A DNA stretch of 64,000 nt, from NCBI RefSeq assembly GCF_900167415.1, contig NZ_FUWU01000010.1:1-64000 (forward strand), written 5' to 3'. Each line of letters opens with the position of its first letter. Position 1 is the first letter of the stretch. This document shows positions 41,516 through 51,216 of this stretch, one piece after another. Under the pieces are notes generated by a model that worked only from the letters and a program-made list of their open reading frames with translations, had not been told where the DNA came from and did not search any database. The stretch comes from Fibrobacter intestinalis. GTDB taxonomy: Bacteria; Fibrobacterota; Fibrobacteria; Fibrobacterales; Fibrobacteraceae. Made by a program: the position numbers and the translations under genes.

Positions 41516-44456
41516 CGGAATCCTTTTCCGCGTCTTTCTTCTCGGCAGCAGCGGCTTTGGCAGCAGCTTCATCCCGAGCGACATCCGCAAGAGTTCGAGC
41601 CACGGTCACTTCCTTGAAGAACATCAGCGTATCGCCTTCCTTCATGTTGTCATAGCCCTTCAATCCGATACCGCATTCAAAGCCACGAGAAACCGACTTG
41701 ACATCGTCCTTGAGGCGTTTCAGCGACTGCACCACGGTCTGTCCAAGTTCTACGCCATCGCGATAGACATGCACACGGCTGTTGCGGTCCACTTCGCCGT
41801 CCGTAACCATACAGCCGGCAATAATTCCCACTTTGGGAATCTTGAACAGCTGGCGGATTTCGGCTTCGCCCGTCAGTTCTTCGCGAGTCGTCGGCTTCAA
41901 AAGGCCTTCGACCGTATTCTTGATGTCGTCAATAATTTCGTAGATAATCCGGTAGTTCTTAATCTGAACGCCTTCTTTCTGCGCCATTTCACGAATGGAG
42001 AAGGACGGCATCAGATGGAACGCGATGATTACCGCCTGAGAAGTCGAAGCGAGCAGGATATCGGAATCCGTAATGGCACCGACACCCTTACGAATGATAT
42101 TGACTTTGACTTCGCTATTCGACAGTTTTTCCAGGCTAGCGGCAATCGCTTCGGAAGATCCGCCCACGTCCGCCTTAATAATCAAATTGAGTTCGGAAAT
42201 CGTTCCGTTCTTGACGCCTTCATAAGTGGATTCTAGAGAAATGGACTTGCGAGCACGCAAATCGCGTTCACGGGCCGCCATACGACGCTTCGATGCAATT
42301 TCACGCGCGGTCTTTTCGTCTTCGACCACGGTAAGCTCATCGCCAGCCTGCGGAGTTCCATCAAAGCCCAAGACCTGGCACGGAGCCGAAGGCCCGGCGC
42401 TCTTCATCTGCTTGCCGCGATCGTCAAACATCGCACGGACACGGCCAGCGTAAACACCGCAAACAAACGGGTCGCCAATATGGAGGGTTCCATTCTGAAC
42501 AAGAATTGTCGCCATAGAGCCTTTGCCCGCATCCAATTTGGATTCGACAACGGCACCTCGGGCATGAGCGGATTTGGACGCTTTCAGTTCCAACACTTCC
42601 GCTTCCAGGGCCAGAGTTTCCAAAAGCTGCGGCATTCCCTCGCCTGTGCGAGCAGAAACTTCAATACAGCTGACGTTACCGCCCCACTGTTCCACTTCGA
42701 CACCGCGTTCCGCGAGTTGCGCACGGATTTTGTCCGGGTTGGCGGTCGGCAAATCCATTTTGGTAATCGCGACAACCAGCGGGACTTTTTCACGCTTGGC
42801 AAGTTCAATGGATTCCACCGTCTGCGGCATCACCATCGAGTCTGCAGCAACAACCAGAACGATTACGTCGGTAACTTGAGAACCGCGAGCACGCATCGCG
42901 CTAAACGCTTCGTGACCCGGCGTATCCAAGAAAGTCACCTTACCAACAGAAGTCGTTACTTCATAAGCGCCAATGTGCTGGGTAATGCCGCCCGATTCTC
43001 CAGAAACGACATGAGTCTTACGAATCCAGTCCAAGAGCGAAGTCTTACCATGGTCCACGTGTCCCATTACCGTCACAACAGGATGCCGCGGTTCCAAATC
43101 CTCGGCCTGGCTGTCGTCAACGCCAAGAACTTCCTCTTCATATTCTTCCATCAACTGGGCGTCGTAGCCAAATTCATCGGCAAGAACTTGAATCGTTTCA
43201 AAATCCAAGCGGGCGTTGATGGTCACCATCATACCCATTTCCATGCACTTCGCAATGACTCGCGCCGGCATCTGATCCATCATTCCAGCGAGTTCGCCGA
43301 CAGTGATGAAATCCGACGTCTTCAAAATTTTCTTCTGTTCTCCGTCCGAAGAAGCCGCCTTGTCTTTGTGATAGACTTTTTTCACAGGATTCTTCGAAAG
43401 AGACGCCATCACGCGGGAAACATTCTGGCGAATGGAATCTTGCTGTTCGCGCTGTTCAAAACGACCGTCTTTATTGTCTCGGCCATTTTTACCGCGCTTG
43501 TTTTTATCATTACGCCCCGCAGAAGAACCACCAAAACGATTGGAACCGGCATTGGGATTGTTTTGCGCATTGGCAAAAACATCCTGCATATTCTGGCCCG
43601 GGAAATGCCCCCCGCGAGTCCCGCCGCCAAAAGAACGTCCCGTTCCCTGCTGACCGGCGTTTCCCCGATAATGCGAATTAGCACCCTGACCATTGCGATT
43701 ATTTCCGTTTTGGCCAAAATGCCCCGCATTGTAGCCGCCCGAAGCGTTATTTCCACGACCGCGATGTTGAGCCGCAGCCTGCTGACGAGATTTTTCAATT
43801 CGAGCAAGAATTGCCGCATCTGGTTTAAATACCTGAGCTTTCATTCCGACTTGGCGAAGACCGCCCACCGGAACCGCATTGACTTTGGGAGCGACTGCCG
43901 GAGCTGCAGCCGGTTTTGCCACCGGAGCAGGAGTCGGAGCCGATTTTGCCGGTTCTGAAACGGACGGTTTAACAGGATCTGTTTTAACCTCATTCGTTTT
44001 AACCGCAGCCGGTTTTACCACAGGAGCAACGACAGGCTTGGGTGCCGAAATCGGAGCCGCCTTCGGAATAGACGGAACAGGCTTGGAAGGTTTGACTGTA
44101 GAACGAGCATCTCGTGTAACACGAATGCTACCACCCATAAATTTCCCGGTGATAGTTCTCCGACCGCTAGACGGAGCCGCAGGTTGCGACGGCGTGGCTG
44201 CGGGAGCTTCTTTTTCGTCCGGAGCGTTCTTTTTCACATTCTTGCGTAAACTGCTGGCCTTTGCCTTGCGCGCTTCCGCTTTCGCTTTTTCTTCCAGAAC
44301 TTGAGCTTCTATCGAAGCAAAAGCCATTTGGGGAACCGGACTGAACGGAGTCAACACCTGCACGCCATTATCATGCAGCAACGCAACAACTCGGCTGGGA
44401 TCTACGCCGCGTTTTTTAGCCCATTCACCCGGGGTGATTTTGATTTCATTACTCAT
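41508..44456 (-). CDS. infB: Translation initiation factor IF-2
   Basis: GTPase that places initiator tRNA on the 30S subunit. 982 residues. An N-terminal IF2 motif (EWAKKRGVDPSRVVALLHDN) is followed by a Lys/Ala/Pro-rich linker and a Gly/Asn/Arg-rich low-complexity stretch (about residues 225-330). The G domain has GHVDHGKTSLLDWIRK (about residue 461), DTPGHEAF and ITKMD, and the C-terminal domains are normal. The Gly/Asn-rich stretch is unusually long and may be disordered. GGAG lies 8 nt before the ATG. Confidence 0.96.
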   Translation of the reverse strand: MSNEIKITPGEWAKKRGVDPSRVVALLHDNGVQVLTPFSPVPQMAFASIEAQVLEEKAKAEARKAKASSLRKNVKKNAPDEKEAPAATPSQPAAPSSGRRTITGKFMGGSIRVTRDARSTVKPSKPVPSIPKAAPISAPKPVVAPVVKPAAVKTNEVKTDPVKPSVSEPAKSAPTPAPVAKPAAAPAVAPKVNAVPVGGLRQVGMKAQVFKPDAAILARIEKSRQQAAAQHRGRGNNASGGYNAGHFGQNGNNRNGQGANSHYRGNAGQQGTGRSFGGGTRGGHFPGQNMQDVFANAQNNPNAGSNRFGGSSAGRNDKNKRGKNGRDNKDGRFEQREQQDSIRQNVSRVMASLSKNPVKKVYHKDKAASSDGEQKKILKTSDFITVGELAGMMDQMPARVIAKCMEMGMMVTINARLDFETIQVLADEFGYDAQLMEEYEEEVLGVDDSQAEDLEPRHPVVTVMGHVDHGKTSLLDWIRKTHVVSGESGGITQHIGAYEVTTSVGKVTFLDTPGHEAFSAMRARGSQVTDVIVLVVAADSMVMPQTVESIELAKREKVPLVVAITKMDLPTANPDKIRAQLAERGVEVEQWGGNVSCIEVSARTGEGMPQLLETLALEAEVLELKASKSAHARGAVVESKLDAGKGSMATILVQNGTLHIGDPFVCGVYAGRVRAMFDDRGKQMKSAGPSAPCQVLGFDGTPQAGDELTVVEDEKTAREIASKRRMAARERDLRARKSISLESTYEGVKNGTISELNLIIKADVGGSSEAIAASLEKLSNSEVKVNIIRKGVGAITDSDILLASTSQAVIIAFHLMPSFSIREMAQKEGVQIKNYRIIYEIIDDIKNTVEGLLKPTTREELTGEAEIRQLFKIPKVGIIAGCMVTDGEVDRNSRVHVYRDGVELGQTVVQSLKRLKDDVKSVSRGFECGIGLKGYDNMKEGDTLMFFKEVTVARTLADVARDEAAAKAAAAEKKDAEKDSDA

Positions 44457-44484
44457 CTATGCTTTTGCTCCAATAGGCTATTCC

Positions 44485-45789
44485 TTAAACCTGTGATTCG
44501 TCTGCCTCTTGAGACTCATCCACCTGTGCCGGTTCACTCTTTTCGGTTTCAGGCGTTTCTTCAGGCGATTCGGAAACATTTTCGGAATTTTCCTTGAACG
44601 GAGAATTTTCCGCAGAATGGAAGTCCTCGGATTCCACGAGTTCTTTCTGGCGAGGCGTCAAAATTTTCTGTTTTTCTTCATCGCTTTTTTCGGACCATTC
44701 TTTTTCGCCAAACACGTCCAAATCATGTTCCACCAGCCTAGTCGCCAGCGTTACATTCTGCCCATTGCGACCTATCGCCTGAGCGAGATCTTCATCCGCA
44801 ATCACAATCACAATGCGACGAGTTCCAGGCACTTCAAAATACTTGACGATATTCGCCGGAGAAAGGGCGTGGCGAATAAACGTGATCAAATCCGGATTCC
44901 AATGTACAATATCAATCCGTTCATTGCCCAATTCACGGACAATCGCTTTTACTCGGGCGCCCTGCATTCCGACACACGCACCGACCGGATCAATCCGAGC
45001 ATCGCGCGCCGAAACAGAAATTTTTGCACGGAAACCCGGATCCCGGACAACGCCTTTAACTTCCACGGTGCCATCAAAAATTTCGGGGACTTCCTGACGG
45101 AACAGTTCATAAAGGAACATGTCGCTTGTACGGGAAAGAATCACCTGCGCACCATTTTTGGCGGACTCGGCGACATCTTTGATCACAGCCTTGACAGAAC
45201 TGCCCTGCTGGAATCGCTCCTTGGGCAACTGGTCTCTGTAAGGGAGCACCGCTTCCGTCTGACGACCGATGGACACGATCGCATTGCGGGATTCAATCCG
45301 CAAGACTTCGCCATTCACAATAGAGCCGATACGATTGCGATAGGTATCCACAATTTTGCTGCGTTCTGCATCGCGAATGCGCTGAATTAAGTACTGCTTG
45401 GCGGTCTGAATCGCTTGGCGACCAAAAGCAGAAACGGGAAGTTCCATTTCCAAATGGTCTCCCGGCTGAACATCCGGATTCAAATCACGGGCTTGTTCAA
45501 TCAGCATATAATGCTCGTCCATTTCCTGAACGGCTTCTGCAGAAAGCGACGGGTCGTAGTCCGGATAATCATCCACAATATCGACAACCAGCGCTATCGA
45601 AATTTCATTCGTTTCTTCATCGATATTGACATCAAAATGTTTATCGATATTCAGATATTTGCGAGCCGCCGTAATCAGAGCGTCTTTGAGAGCTCCTTCT
45701 ACAATGGAATCGTCAATGTTTTTGGTATCGACGACTGTTTTTAAAGCCTCGAGCAGATTGATTTTGGGTTCCTTAGTCTTCGTTGTCAT
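44485..45789 (-). CDS. nusA: Transcription termination/antitermination factor NusA
   Basis: RNA-polymerase-binding factor. 434 residues: N-terminal domain (NLLEALKTVVDTKNI), S1 domain (IGSIVNGEVLRIESRNAIVS) and two KH domains (DPVGACVGMQGARVKAIVREL; ARLVEHDLDVFG region with AIGRNGQNVTLATRLV). The C-terminal ~60 residues are a Glu/Ser-rich acidic tail. AAGG precedes the ATG. It sits between rimP and infB as expected. Confidence 0.95.
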   Translation of the reverse strand: MTTKTKEPKINLLEALKTVVDTKNIDDSIVEGALKDALITAARKYLNIDKHFDVNIDEETNEISIALVVDIVDDYPDYDPSLSAEAVQEMDEHYMLIEQARDLNPDVQPGDHLEMELPVSAFGRQAIQTAKQYLIQRIRDAERSKIVDTYRNRIGSIVNGEVLRIESRNAIVSIGRQTEAVLPYRDQLPKERFQQGSSVKAVIKDVAESAKNGAQVILSRTSDMFLYELFRQEVPEIFDGTVEVKGVVRDPGFRAKISVSARDARIDPVGACVGMQGARVKAIVRELGNERIDIVHWNPDLITFIRHALSPANIVKYFEVPGTRRIVIVIADEDLAQAIGRNGQNVTLATRLVEHDLDVFGEKEWSEKSDEEKQKILTPRQKELVESEDFHSAENSPFKENSENVSESPEETPETEKSEPAQVDESQEADESQV

Positions 45790-45802
45790 AAGAGCCTTTA
45801 TT

Positions 45803-46285
45803 TTAGAATTGAACTTCTACTTTCGCGGAGAGGATCTCGGACCGCGGAACCAAGACCGCATCCGTCACGCCTTTCACCGAGAGGGTTAAATTTTGTTCAT
45901 CTGCAGCAATCAGAATTCCCGTAATCGGCTTGCCCGTTTCCCGGGTTATACGCAGCAGGCTATTCAGATTGCGTTCAAAATCCCGCATAGACTTGAGGGG
46001 ACGGTCGATCCCCGGAGAGGAGACTTCCAGCGTAAACGCTCCTTCGATAAGCGTTTCATCCTCATCGAGAGCTTCTGAAAGCCGACGGCTGACATTTGCG
46101 CAGTCCTCCACATCGACTCCGCCCTCTTTATCAATGTAAATCCGAAGAATTTCACGCTTTCCCGCCTTAAATCTGTCGCATTCGACAAATTCCACCTGGA
46201 CGGCATCGCAAGCCGCAGCAATCAGCGCATTCAATTTTTCTTGTGTATCCAAATACACCTCATTAAAAGAAAGGATCGTTTCCAT
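45803..46285 (-). CDS. rimP: Ribosome maturation factor RimP
   Basis: Needed for 30S assembly. 160 residues from METILSFNEVYLDTQEKLNA. Shows VEFVECDRF, REILRIYIDKEGGVDVEDCA, LEVSSPGIDRPLKSMRDFER and a C-terminal SH3-like part. The frame runs 21 codons further upstream without similarity. No clear ribosome site. First gene of the rimP-nusA-infB-rbfA-truB-ribF set. Confidence 0.9.
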   Translation of the reverse strand: METILSFNEVYLDTQEKLNALIAAACDAVQVEFVECDRFKAGKREILRIYIDKEGGVDVEDCANVSRRLSEALDEDETLIEGAFTLEVSSPGIDRPLKSMRDFERNLNSLLRITRETGKPITGILIAADEQNLTLSVKGVTDAVLVPRSEILSAKVEVQF

Positions 46286-46376
46286 AAACGAACCGTCAAC
46301 GACATCAAATAGAGAAAAAATAATGAAAACGGGCAACCGGATTCCCAAAATCCGCGGCGATTTTTATCTTTAATTC

Positions 46377-46592
46377 ATGCTTTCCATCTTTTTGCTCATT
46401 CTCGCAAGCCTTATCGGCACCGCTGGAACCTTCTTTTTCCTGAAACGGAATCTGATTCGTATCGCCGAAAAGAACAAGGCCATCGAAAGCAAAACCAAGC
46501 GGATGCTGGATTACCCGCTCACCATTCTCTGGTACGGCTATCTGTTCGTCTTCTTTGTAGGTCTTTCCGTCAATAATCTGATTTTTGACTAG
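46377..46592 (+). CDS. Small two-helix membrane protein
   Basis: 71 residues: one hydrophobic segment at the N-terminus (MLSIFLLILASLIGTAGTFF), a basic, helical middle (RIAEKNKAIESKTKRML) and a second hydrophobic segment (TILWYGYLFVFFVGLSV). It lies alone on the plus strand between rimP and mazG, overlapping the mazG 3' end by 23 nt. There is no good ribosome site. The helix-loop-helix pattern supports a real gene; function unknown. Confidence 0.45.
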   Translation: MLSIFLLILASLIGTAGTFFFLKRNLIRIAEKNKAIESKTKRMLDYPLTILWYGYLFVFFVGLSVNNLIFD

Positions 46593-47391
46593 TCGCCGTT
46601 TTGGCCTCGCTCCACAGGGCGAGCAACTCCCCGGGAGAATATTCCTTGAGGGATTTTTGCGGGTGTTTTTTCCGAGCGATGCTTTCCAGCATTCGAAAGC
46701 GAATGTCAAATTTTCGAGTCGCCCGAAGCAGCGCCATTTCCGCATTCAATCCCAAATGACGCGCCAAATGGCAAAGAGTGAACAGCAAGTCGCCGAATTC
46801 ATCCTCCATGCGTTCCAGACGCCCAGACTCTTCCGGAGCCTTTTGATATTCGGCCAAAAACTCATTCCATTCCTCGTGCACTTTATCCAATACTTCTGCA
46901 TTTTCCTTCCAATCAAATCCATTCTTGGCGGCACGGCGGCCCATCTCTTGCGCACGGGAAAGTGTCGGCATGCTGCGGGAAACCTTGTCCATCGCCGACA
47001 TCTCCGTCCTGCTCGCATCCATGACTTCCTTCGCTTTGATTTCTTCCCAGCGAGCGGAAACTTCTTTCGCATTTTCCGCATGGGCATTTCCAAATACGTG
47101 AGGGTGCCGACGAATCATTTTCCGGCAAATCGCATCCGTCACGTCATCGCTTTTAAAATCCCCGTTTTCTTCGGCCACCTGCGCATGAAACACGACCTGC
47201 AACAAAACGTCGCCCAATTCTTCGCACATTTGGGATTTGTCATGAGCTTGAGCCGCGTCGATAAATTCCGAAGTTTCTTCCACCAAATAAGGCAAAAGCG
47301 TTTGTGTGGTCTGCGCACGATCCCAGGGACAACCCTCCGAAGAACGTAAACGTTTCATTATCCGAACTAAATCATCAAAGGAGTATTTCAT
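46570..47391 (-). CDS. mazG: Nucleoside triphosphate pyrophosphohydrolase MazG
   Basis: Hydrolyses NTPs/dNTPs to monophosphates. About 273 residues. The first MazG domain has the helical motif LRSSEGCPWDRAQTTQTLLPYLVEETSEFIDA and EELGDVLLQVVFHAQ (the EExxE/ExxD metal site). A second, similar half contains VHEEWNEFLAEYQ and MEDEFGDLLFTLCHLAR. The ATG at 47391 overlaps head-on with the dprA ATG; a TTG three codons upstream (47400) is an alternative. Confidence 0.93.
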   Translation of the reverse strand: MKYSFDDLVRIMKRLRSSEGCPWDRAQTTQTLLPYLVEETSEFIDAAQAHDKSQMCEELGDVLLQVVFHAQVAEENGDFKSDDVTDAICRKMIRRHPHVFGNAHAENAKEVSARWEEIKAKEVMDASRTEMSAMDKVSRSMPTLSRAQEMGRRAAKNGFDWKENAEVLDKVHEEWNEFLAEYQKAPEESGRLERMEDEFGDLLFTLCHLARHLGLNAEMALLRATRKFDIRFRMLESIARKKHPQKSLKEYSPGELLALWSEAKTATSQKSDY

Positions 47392-48289
47392 GACAAGCAA
47401 AATTAATTATTTCCCCGTCCATACGCTGGAGCGCAAAAATTTTCCCGACGACTTTCGTCAAATCCCTCACTTGCCCGAAGTTTTATACTACCGAGGTTCT
47501 CTACCCGATTTTCATCTTTCGTGGATAGCGATGGTCGGCACACGAAGGCCAAGCCCAAATGCAGAAACCATCTGTCAAAAACTGATTCGCAATCTCCAAG
47601 GCACAGATGCCGTCGTTCTCTCCGGTCTTGCGCAAGGCATTGACAGCTACTGTCATCAATCCGCGCTTTTTTACAAAATTCCAACCGTGGCTGTCATCGC
47701 CCAAGGAATCGAACTGGAAATCGGCGGTTCCCGAAAAATCGTCGCCGAAAAAATTCTGGAAAGCGGCGGCGCTATTATTTCGGAATATCCCGGAAGAACT
47801 CCACCGCTGGCTTTTATGTTTCCGCAAAGGAACCGGATCATTGCGGGACTTTCCAAAAGCGTTACGCTCATCGAAAGCAAGGATCGCGGCGGCGGCATGC
47901 TGACTGTAGAATACGCACAAAAACTGAAGCGAAAAATTCTAGCCGTTCCTGGCAGTCTTCTTTCTGAAACGGCGCAAGGGCCTAATCGGCTGATCTCTCA
48001 AAAAATTGCAGAACCCGTATGGAATCCAAATGATTTTTCCGACCTCTGTGGCGCACGACGCTTGACAGACATTTCTCCCCAAAATCTACCCGGCATGGGA
48101 ATTCGCCTTTCGGAAAGTGCCCAAAAATTATTCGACCAAAATGCGGGCTTCACCCACTCGTTAAACGATTTATGCGCAAACAGCTCTTTTCCGATTTCTC
48201 AGATTTTAGCTATATTGACTGAACTAGAAATCGCCGGACTGGTTCATTCCAAAGACGGCGATGCTTTTCATTTTTCTATTCCGGAGTAA
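47390..48289 (+). CDS. dprA: DprA/Smf-family DNA-processing protein
   Basis: Binds incoming single-stranded DNA and loads RecA in natural transformation. 299 residues with the Rossmann-like core: LPEVLYYRGSLP, AMVGTRRPSP, VLSGLAQGIDSYCHQSAL, PTVAVIAQGIE, GGAIISEYPG, FPQRNRIIAGLS and ALTVEYA-type helix, then a small C-terminal winged-helix-like part (SFPISQILAILTELEIAGLV). AAAGGAG lies before the ATG at 47390. No promoter space separates it from mazG. Confidence 0.93.
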   Translation: MTSKINYFPVHTLERKNFPDDFRQIPHLPEVLYYRGSLPDFHLSWIAMVGTRRPSPNAETICQKLIRNLQGTDAVVLSGLAQGIDSYCHQSALFYKIPTVAVIAQGIELEIGGSRKIVAEKILESGGAIISEYPGRTPPLAFMFPQRNRIIAGLSKSVTLIESKDRGGGMLTVEYAQKLKRKILAVPGSLLSETAQGPNRLISQKIAEPVWNPNDFSDLCGARRLTDISPQNLPGMGIRLSESAQKLFDQNAGFTHSLNDLCANSSFPISQILAILTELEIAGLVHSKDGDAFHFSIPE

Positions 48290-48293
48290 ACCG

Positions 48294-48593
48294 TTGAACC
48301 TGCAAAAGAAAATTTTTCTTTTTATCGCCGTCGGCCTCATTGTGGTAACAGCGTCTTTGGCCTGGACATTTTCCTTTGGAAAAATCGGTTTATGGCGGCA
48401 GCAAAAAATGAAAAATCAAGTGATTCGGCTAGAAGCGGAAATCGACTCGTTAAAAACGGAGCTGGAAATTCGCAAACACGAAGAAGAGCGGCTGCTTAAA
48501 GATTCTTTTTATATCGAATCCATCGCCCGAAAAAATTACGGACTTTCTAAAAAAGGCGAAATAAGCTATCAATTTACAAGCGAGAAAGAATAA
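48294..48593 (+). CDS. FtsB/DivIC-like septum-formation protein
   Basis: 99 residues starting at TTG (48294), with GGAG 7 nt upstream. One membrane helix (residues ~5-27) is followed by a coiled coil (QVIRLEAEIDSLKTELEIRK) and a short end (FYIESIARKNYGLSKKGEI) whose ARKNYGLSKKGE is typical of FtsB/DivIC. It follows dprA by 4 nt. It would act in the division complex with FtsL/FtsQ, which are not in the window. Confidence 0.82.
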   Translation: MNLQKKIFLFIAVGLIVVTASLAWTFSFGKIGLWRQQKMKNQVIRLEAEIDSLKTELEIRKHEEERLLKDSFYIESIARKNYGLSKKGEISYQFTSEKE

Positions 48594-48605
48594 CAATTTT
48601 CAACG

Positions 48606-49979
48606 CTACCAGATGAAAAATCCGACACCGGCCTGTACTTTATGCGACAGGCCTTCCATTTTTTGATAACCGAAATCATGCTCCAAGAAACTAGCGGTAT
48701 ATTTGACTCGAAGCGAAATGGAATTTAGCGGAGCTTCCACGTCGCGCCTACAAATCGTCACCAGCCTAACTTCTCCGGCAATGCCCGCTAAAAAAGCCAA
48801 CGAGTTATTGGTTTCAATATGATCCCGCAACAAGTGATAATTATTATTCGGCTTATTGGCGTAGTAATAGTAATCATAACTATTTTCCGGCAAAGAGGCG
48901 CTTGCCGTAGCAATCCCAACAAACGGTTCCAATTTGATATAACGGCTATCCCAAGCCACAACACCGACAGACACTCCGCCTTCATAAACCAGCAATTCAC
49001 TATCCTTTTCCCACAGTACGTCAGAAAATTTCCGGTTATTTCGCGTTTCTATCCAACCAAAGGAAATAAACGGCGTAAATACGACACGATAAATTTGAAT
49101 GGGAACCGCAAAAGCGTAATCCCAAAATCGATGATGAAACTCGTCTTTCAAATCTCCCGTCAAAAAGCCGATGCCGGATAAAAATTCAAAGCCTACGCTT
49201 TTACCATATAAATGATTTTGAATCGGGTCTTGCGTCGTCGATGGCGTTTTCTGAAAACGCTTCTCAAATGGTTCCAAAAAATAGCGTTCCAACCAGCGTC
49301 CATTTTCATCCATCGGGTATTTTTGCACAAATGCCGTTCCAGAATGCAGCAGATGGCGAATCGCACGGTCTTCGGCGTTTCCCCATGAAATGGTGAAAAT
49401 CACCGGCAAAAAAGCAGGAGCCGCTTCTTTAAAAAACACATCAACAGTAGATTCCTGAATAACGGACACGAGGCTATCTTGCTTTTGCGATTGCCGTGCA
49501 TAAAATTGATTCAAATACAAAAACAGTTCATCTTGAATGATACTCGCCGTTTTCCAATTAGCGTTTAAAACTTCTGCGACACAGCGTTCTTCCCGCGATT
49601 CCGCCCGTCTAGAACCCGATCCCAAAAGTCGGCGTTCCTGAACAAGCAAAGTCAAAGCGGCATCATATACGCCCAAATGCAAAAATACGAGTCCCTTTTC
49701 CATTCCCGAAAAAGAACAAACATTATCCGAATACTGGCCGTCTAAAAAATGCACAAAACGAGTGGCTCGTTCTTTGTCCTTTTCCTGCAAAGCTCGCAAA
49801 AGCAACGTTCTAGCTCGGCGAACCATTTCAGTAGCAGGAACCGGTTCCGCCAAAATTTCTTGTTCAACACTCAACGGCGAAACCGAATCGCTAGAAGCCG
49901 AAGAAATCTCCACCGTAGAATCTTCTTGAGCCAAAAGAGACGCCGTAAAAAGTAAAAGGAACAAAAATATTTTTCTCAT
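48606..49979 (-). CDS. Secreted or outer-membrane protein of unknown function
   Basis: The 457-residue protein has a signal peptide (MRKIFLFLLLFTASLLA), then a Ser-rich mature start and a helical N-terminal half. The C-terminal ~220 residues have alternating, aromatic-rich strands (GVSVGVVAWDSRYIKLEPFV, ISLRVKYTASFLEHDFGYQ) and end VQAGVGFFIW, as in outer-membrane barrels. Cys residues in the helical half may pair. No family recognised. It stands alone on the minus strand, ending 12 bp from the FtsB-like gene. Confidence 0.7.
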   Translation of the reverse strand: MRKIFLFLLLFTASLLAQEDSTVEISSASSDSVSPLSVEQEILAEPVPATEMVRRARTLLLRALQEKDKERATRFVHFLDGQYSDNVCSFSGMEKGLVFLHLGVYDAALTLLVQERRLLGSGSRRAESREERCVAEVLNANWKTASIIQDELFLYLNQFYARQSQKQDSLVSVIQESTVDVFFKEAAPAFLPVIFTISWGNAEDRAIRHLLHSGTAFVQKYPMDENGRWLERYFLEPFEKRFQKTPSTTQDPIQNHLYGKSVGFEFLSGIGFLTGDLKDEFHHRFWDYAFAVPIQIYRVVFTPFISFGWIETRNNRKFSDVLWEKDSELLVYEGGVSVGVVAWDSRYIKLEPFVGIATASASLPENSYDYYYYANKPNNNYHLLRDHIETNNSLAFLAGIAGEVRLVTICRRDVEAPLNSISLRVKYTASFLEHDFGYQKMEGLSHKVQAGVGFFIW

Positions 49980-50044
49980 GTCTCAAAAATAATTTTTATT
50001 CTTTTTGAAAGCAGGCTTCTAAAATTCTCCAGCAAAGAAAAACT

Positions 50045-50152
50045 CTATTTCCGCCGAAGAACATTTTCATGTTCGCTAGTTCCTCCAAAATATTCCGCCC
50101 AAACGGCAATCGTAAAAATTTCCACTCCTATTTCTGAATTCAAGTTTTTCAT
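50045..50152 (-). CDS. Possible 35-residue protein coupled to the TIGR02147 gene
   Basis: Starts at an ATG overlapping the TIGR02147 stop (ATGA), with AAGGAAA just upstream, and runs MKNLNSEIGVEIFTIAVWAE to a TAG at 50045. The coupling and reasonable composition suggest translation; no family or function is known. Confidence 0.4.
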   Translation of the reverse strand: MKNLNSEIGVEIFTIAVWAEYFGGTSEHENVLRRK

Positions 50153-50976
50153 TTTCCTTTCCCTCCAACAATACCAACAGGAAATATCTGCATCGACAAA
50201 TTCATCACCCTATCGCTTTGAGAATCATTTTGAACAAGTGCCGCAACACAATTCTTGAACTTTTTAAATTCCGCTAAAATCATTTGATAACAATCTTTAG
50301 AAACTCCCATTGTCATTCCCGACACCAGACGTTCTTCTTTATTGCAATGAGTTAAAGATTGCGCCGCTTTTTCCAACATCCACTGATGGTATCGCAATAA
50401 ACACGAACTTTCACAAGAAGTTCCACTGCGAAGAGCCTTTTCCGTCTGCACCCATTTCCCTTTTTCATCTTTCACAATAAAATGAAATTTTTCCAAGACC
50501 TGAACAGCATAACGAGCTTCCCTTTCCAAAATCGGCGGAACCAGCGATAGTCCGAGCAATTCAAAATCATCCCGAAAATCGTACAAAGCAATCAACTCTC
50601 GAATAACGGGAATATACCAACGCCCATAATACTCGGCCAACCCCGAAGAAATTTGTACCGGACGAATAGAACCTTTCATTTTGGCGAGTTCCAAACGGAG
50701 CCTTTCTCGATTTTCACCGGGTTCAGACTGACAGTAATTGACCAACTCAAACCAGTATGCTAATTCTTCACCGCGAAGACCAAGAGCCTTTCCCACCGGT
50801 TCTATCGTTTTCAGACTCAAATTTTTCCCGCCCAGCATAACTTGCCGCAAAAAATTCGGATTGTTGATTTTAGCGCGATGCGAAATCGCCCTCCAAGAAA
50901 AACAAGCACGATTTTTGACATCATGCGAATCTCTCAAAAAATCCCGATAATTATCGTAATAAAAAATCGTCTCCAT
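50149..50976 (-). CDS. TIGR02147-family (Fibrobacter paralogous family) protein
   Basis: The 275-residue protein matches the TIGR02147/DUF4423 pattern: YDNYRDFLRDSHDVKNRACF at the start, FSWRAISHRAKINNPNFLRQVMLGGKNLS (a helix-turn-helix-like region) and FELVNYCQS. An ISSGLAEYYGRWYIPVIREL core follows, then MTMGVSKDCYQMILAEFKKF near the end. The family is expanded in Fibrobacter and looks like DNA-binding regulators. Its targets are unknown. The C-terminus ends VGGKGK and overlaps a possible 35-residue gene. Confidence 0.85.
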   Translation of the reverse strand: METIFYYDNYRDFLRDSHDVKNRACFSWRAISHRAKINNPNFLRQVMLGGKNLSLKTIEPVGKALGLRGEELAYWFELVNYCQSEPGENRERLRLELAKMKGSIRPVQISSGLAEYYGRWYIPVIRELIALYDFRDDFELLGLSLVPPILEREARYAVQVLEKFHFIVKDEKGKWVQTEKALRSGTSCESSCLLRYHQWMLEKAAQSLTHCNKEERLVSGMTMGVSKDCYQMILAEFKKFKNCVAALVQNDSQSDRVMNLSMQIFPVGIVGGKGK

Positions 50977-51189
50977 ACAAGCCCAAATCTAAAATGTTCC
51001 GCTTCATTTGTTCGTAAACTTTAAGAAACGCGAATAGGATTTTACATAAAATCCGTCCACAAAAACTCTTTCGGCACTTTTTGGTTTCAATAAATGCAAT
51101 CCAAATGGCATCGACGCTTATTCTTTTTCTCTTGACAGCCAAAAGACTTTTACAGAACTACCGGCGAGTCAATCGTTTTCAGCTTATAC

Positions 51190-51216
51190 AAAAAGTTCCG
51201 TGATGAACACGGAACT
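51190..51216 (-). terminator. Terminator downstream of the 51352-52671 gene
   Basis: AGTTCCGTG/CACGGAACT with a 5-nt loop, followed on the minus strand by a U tract. 50977-51189 and 51217-51351 contain no supported gene. Confidence 0.8.
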
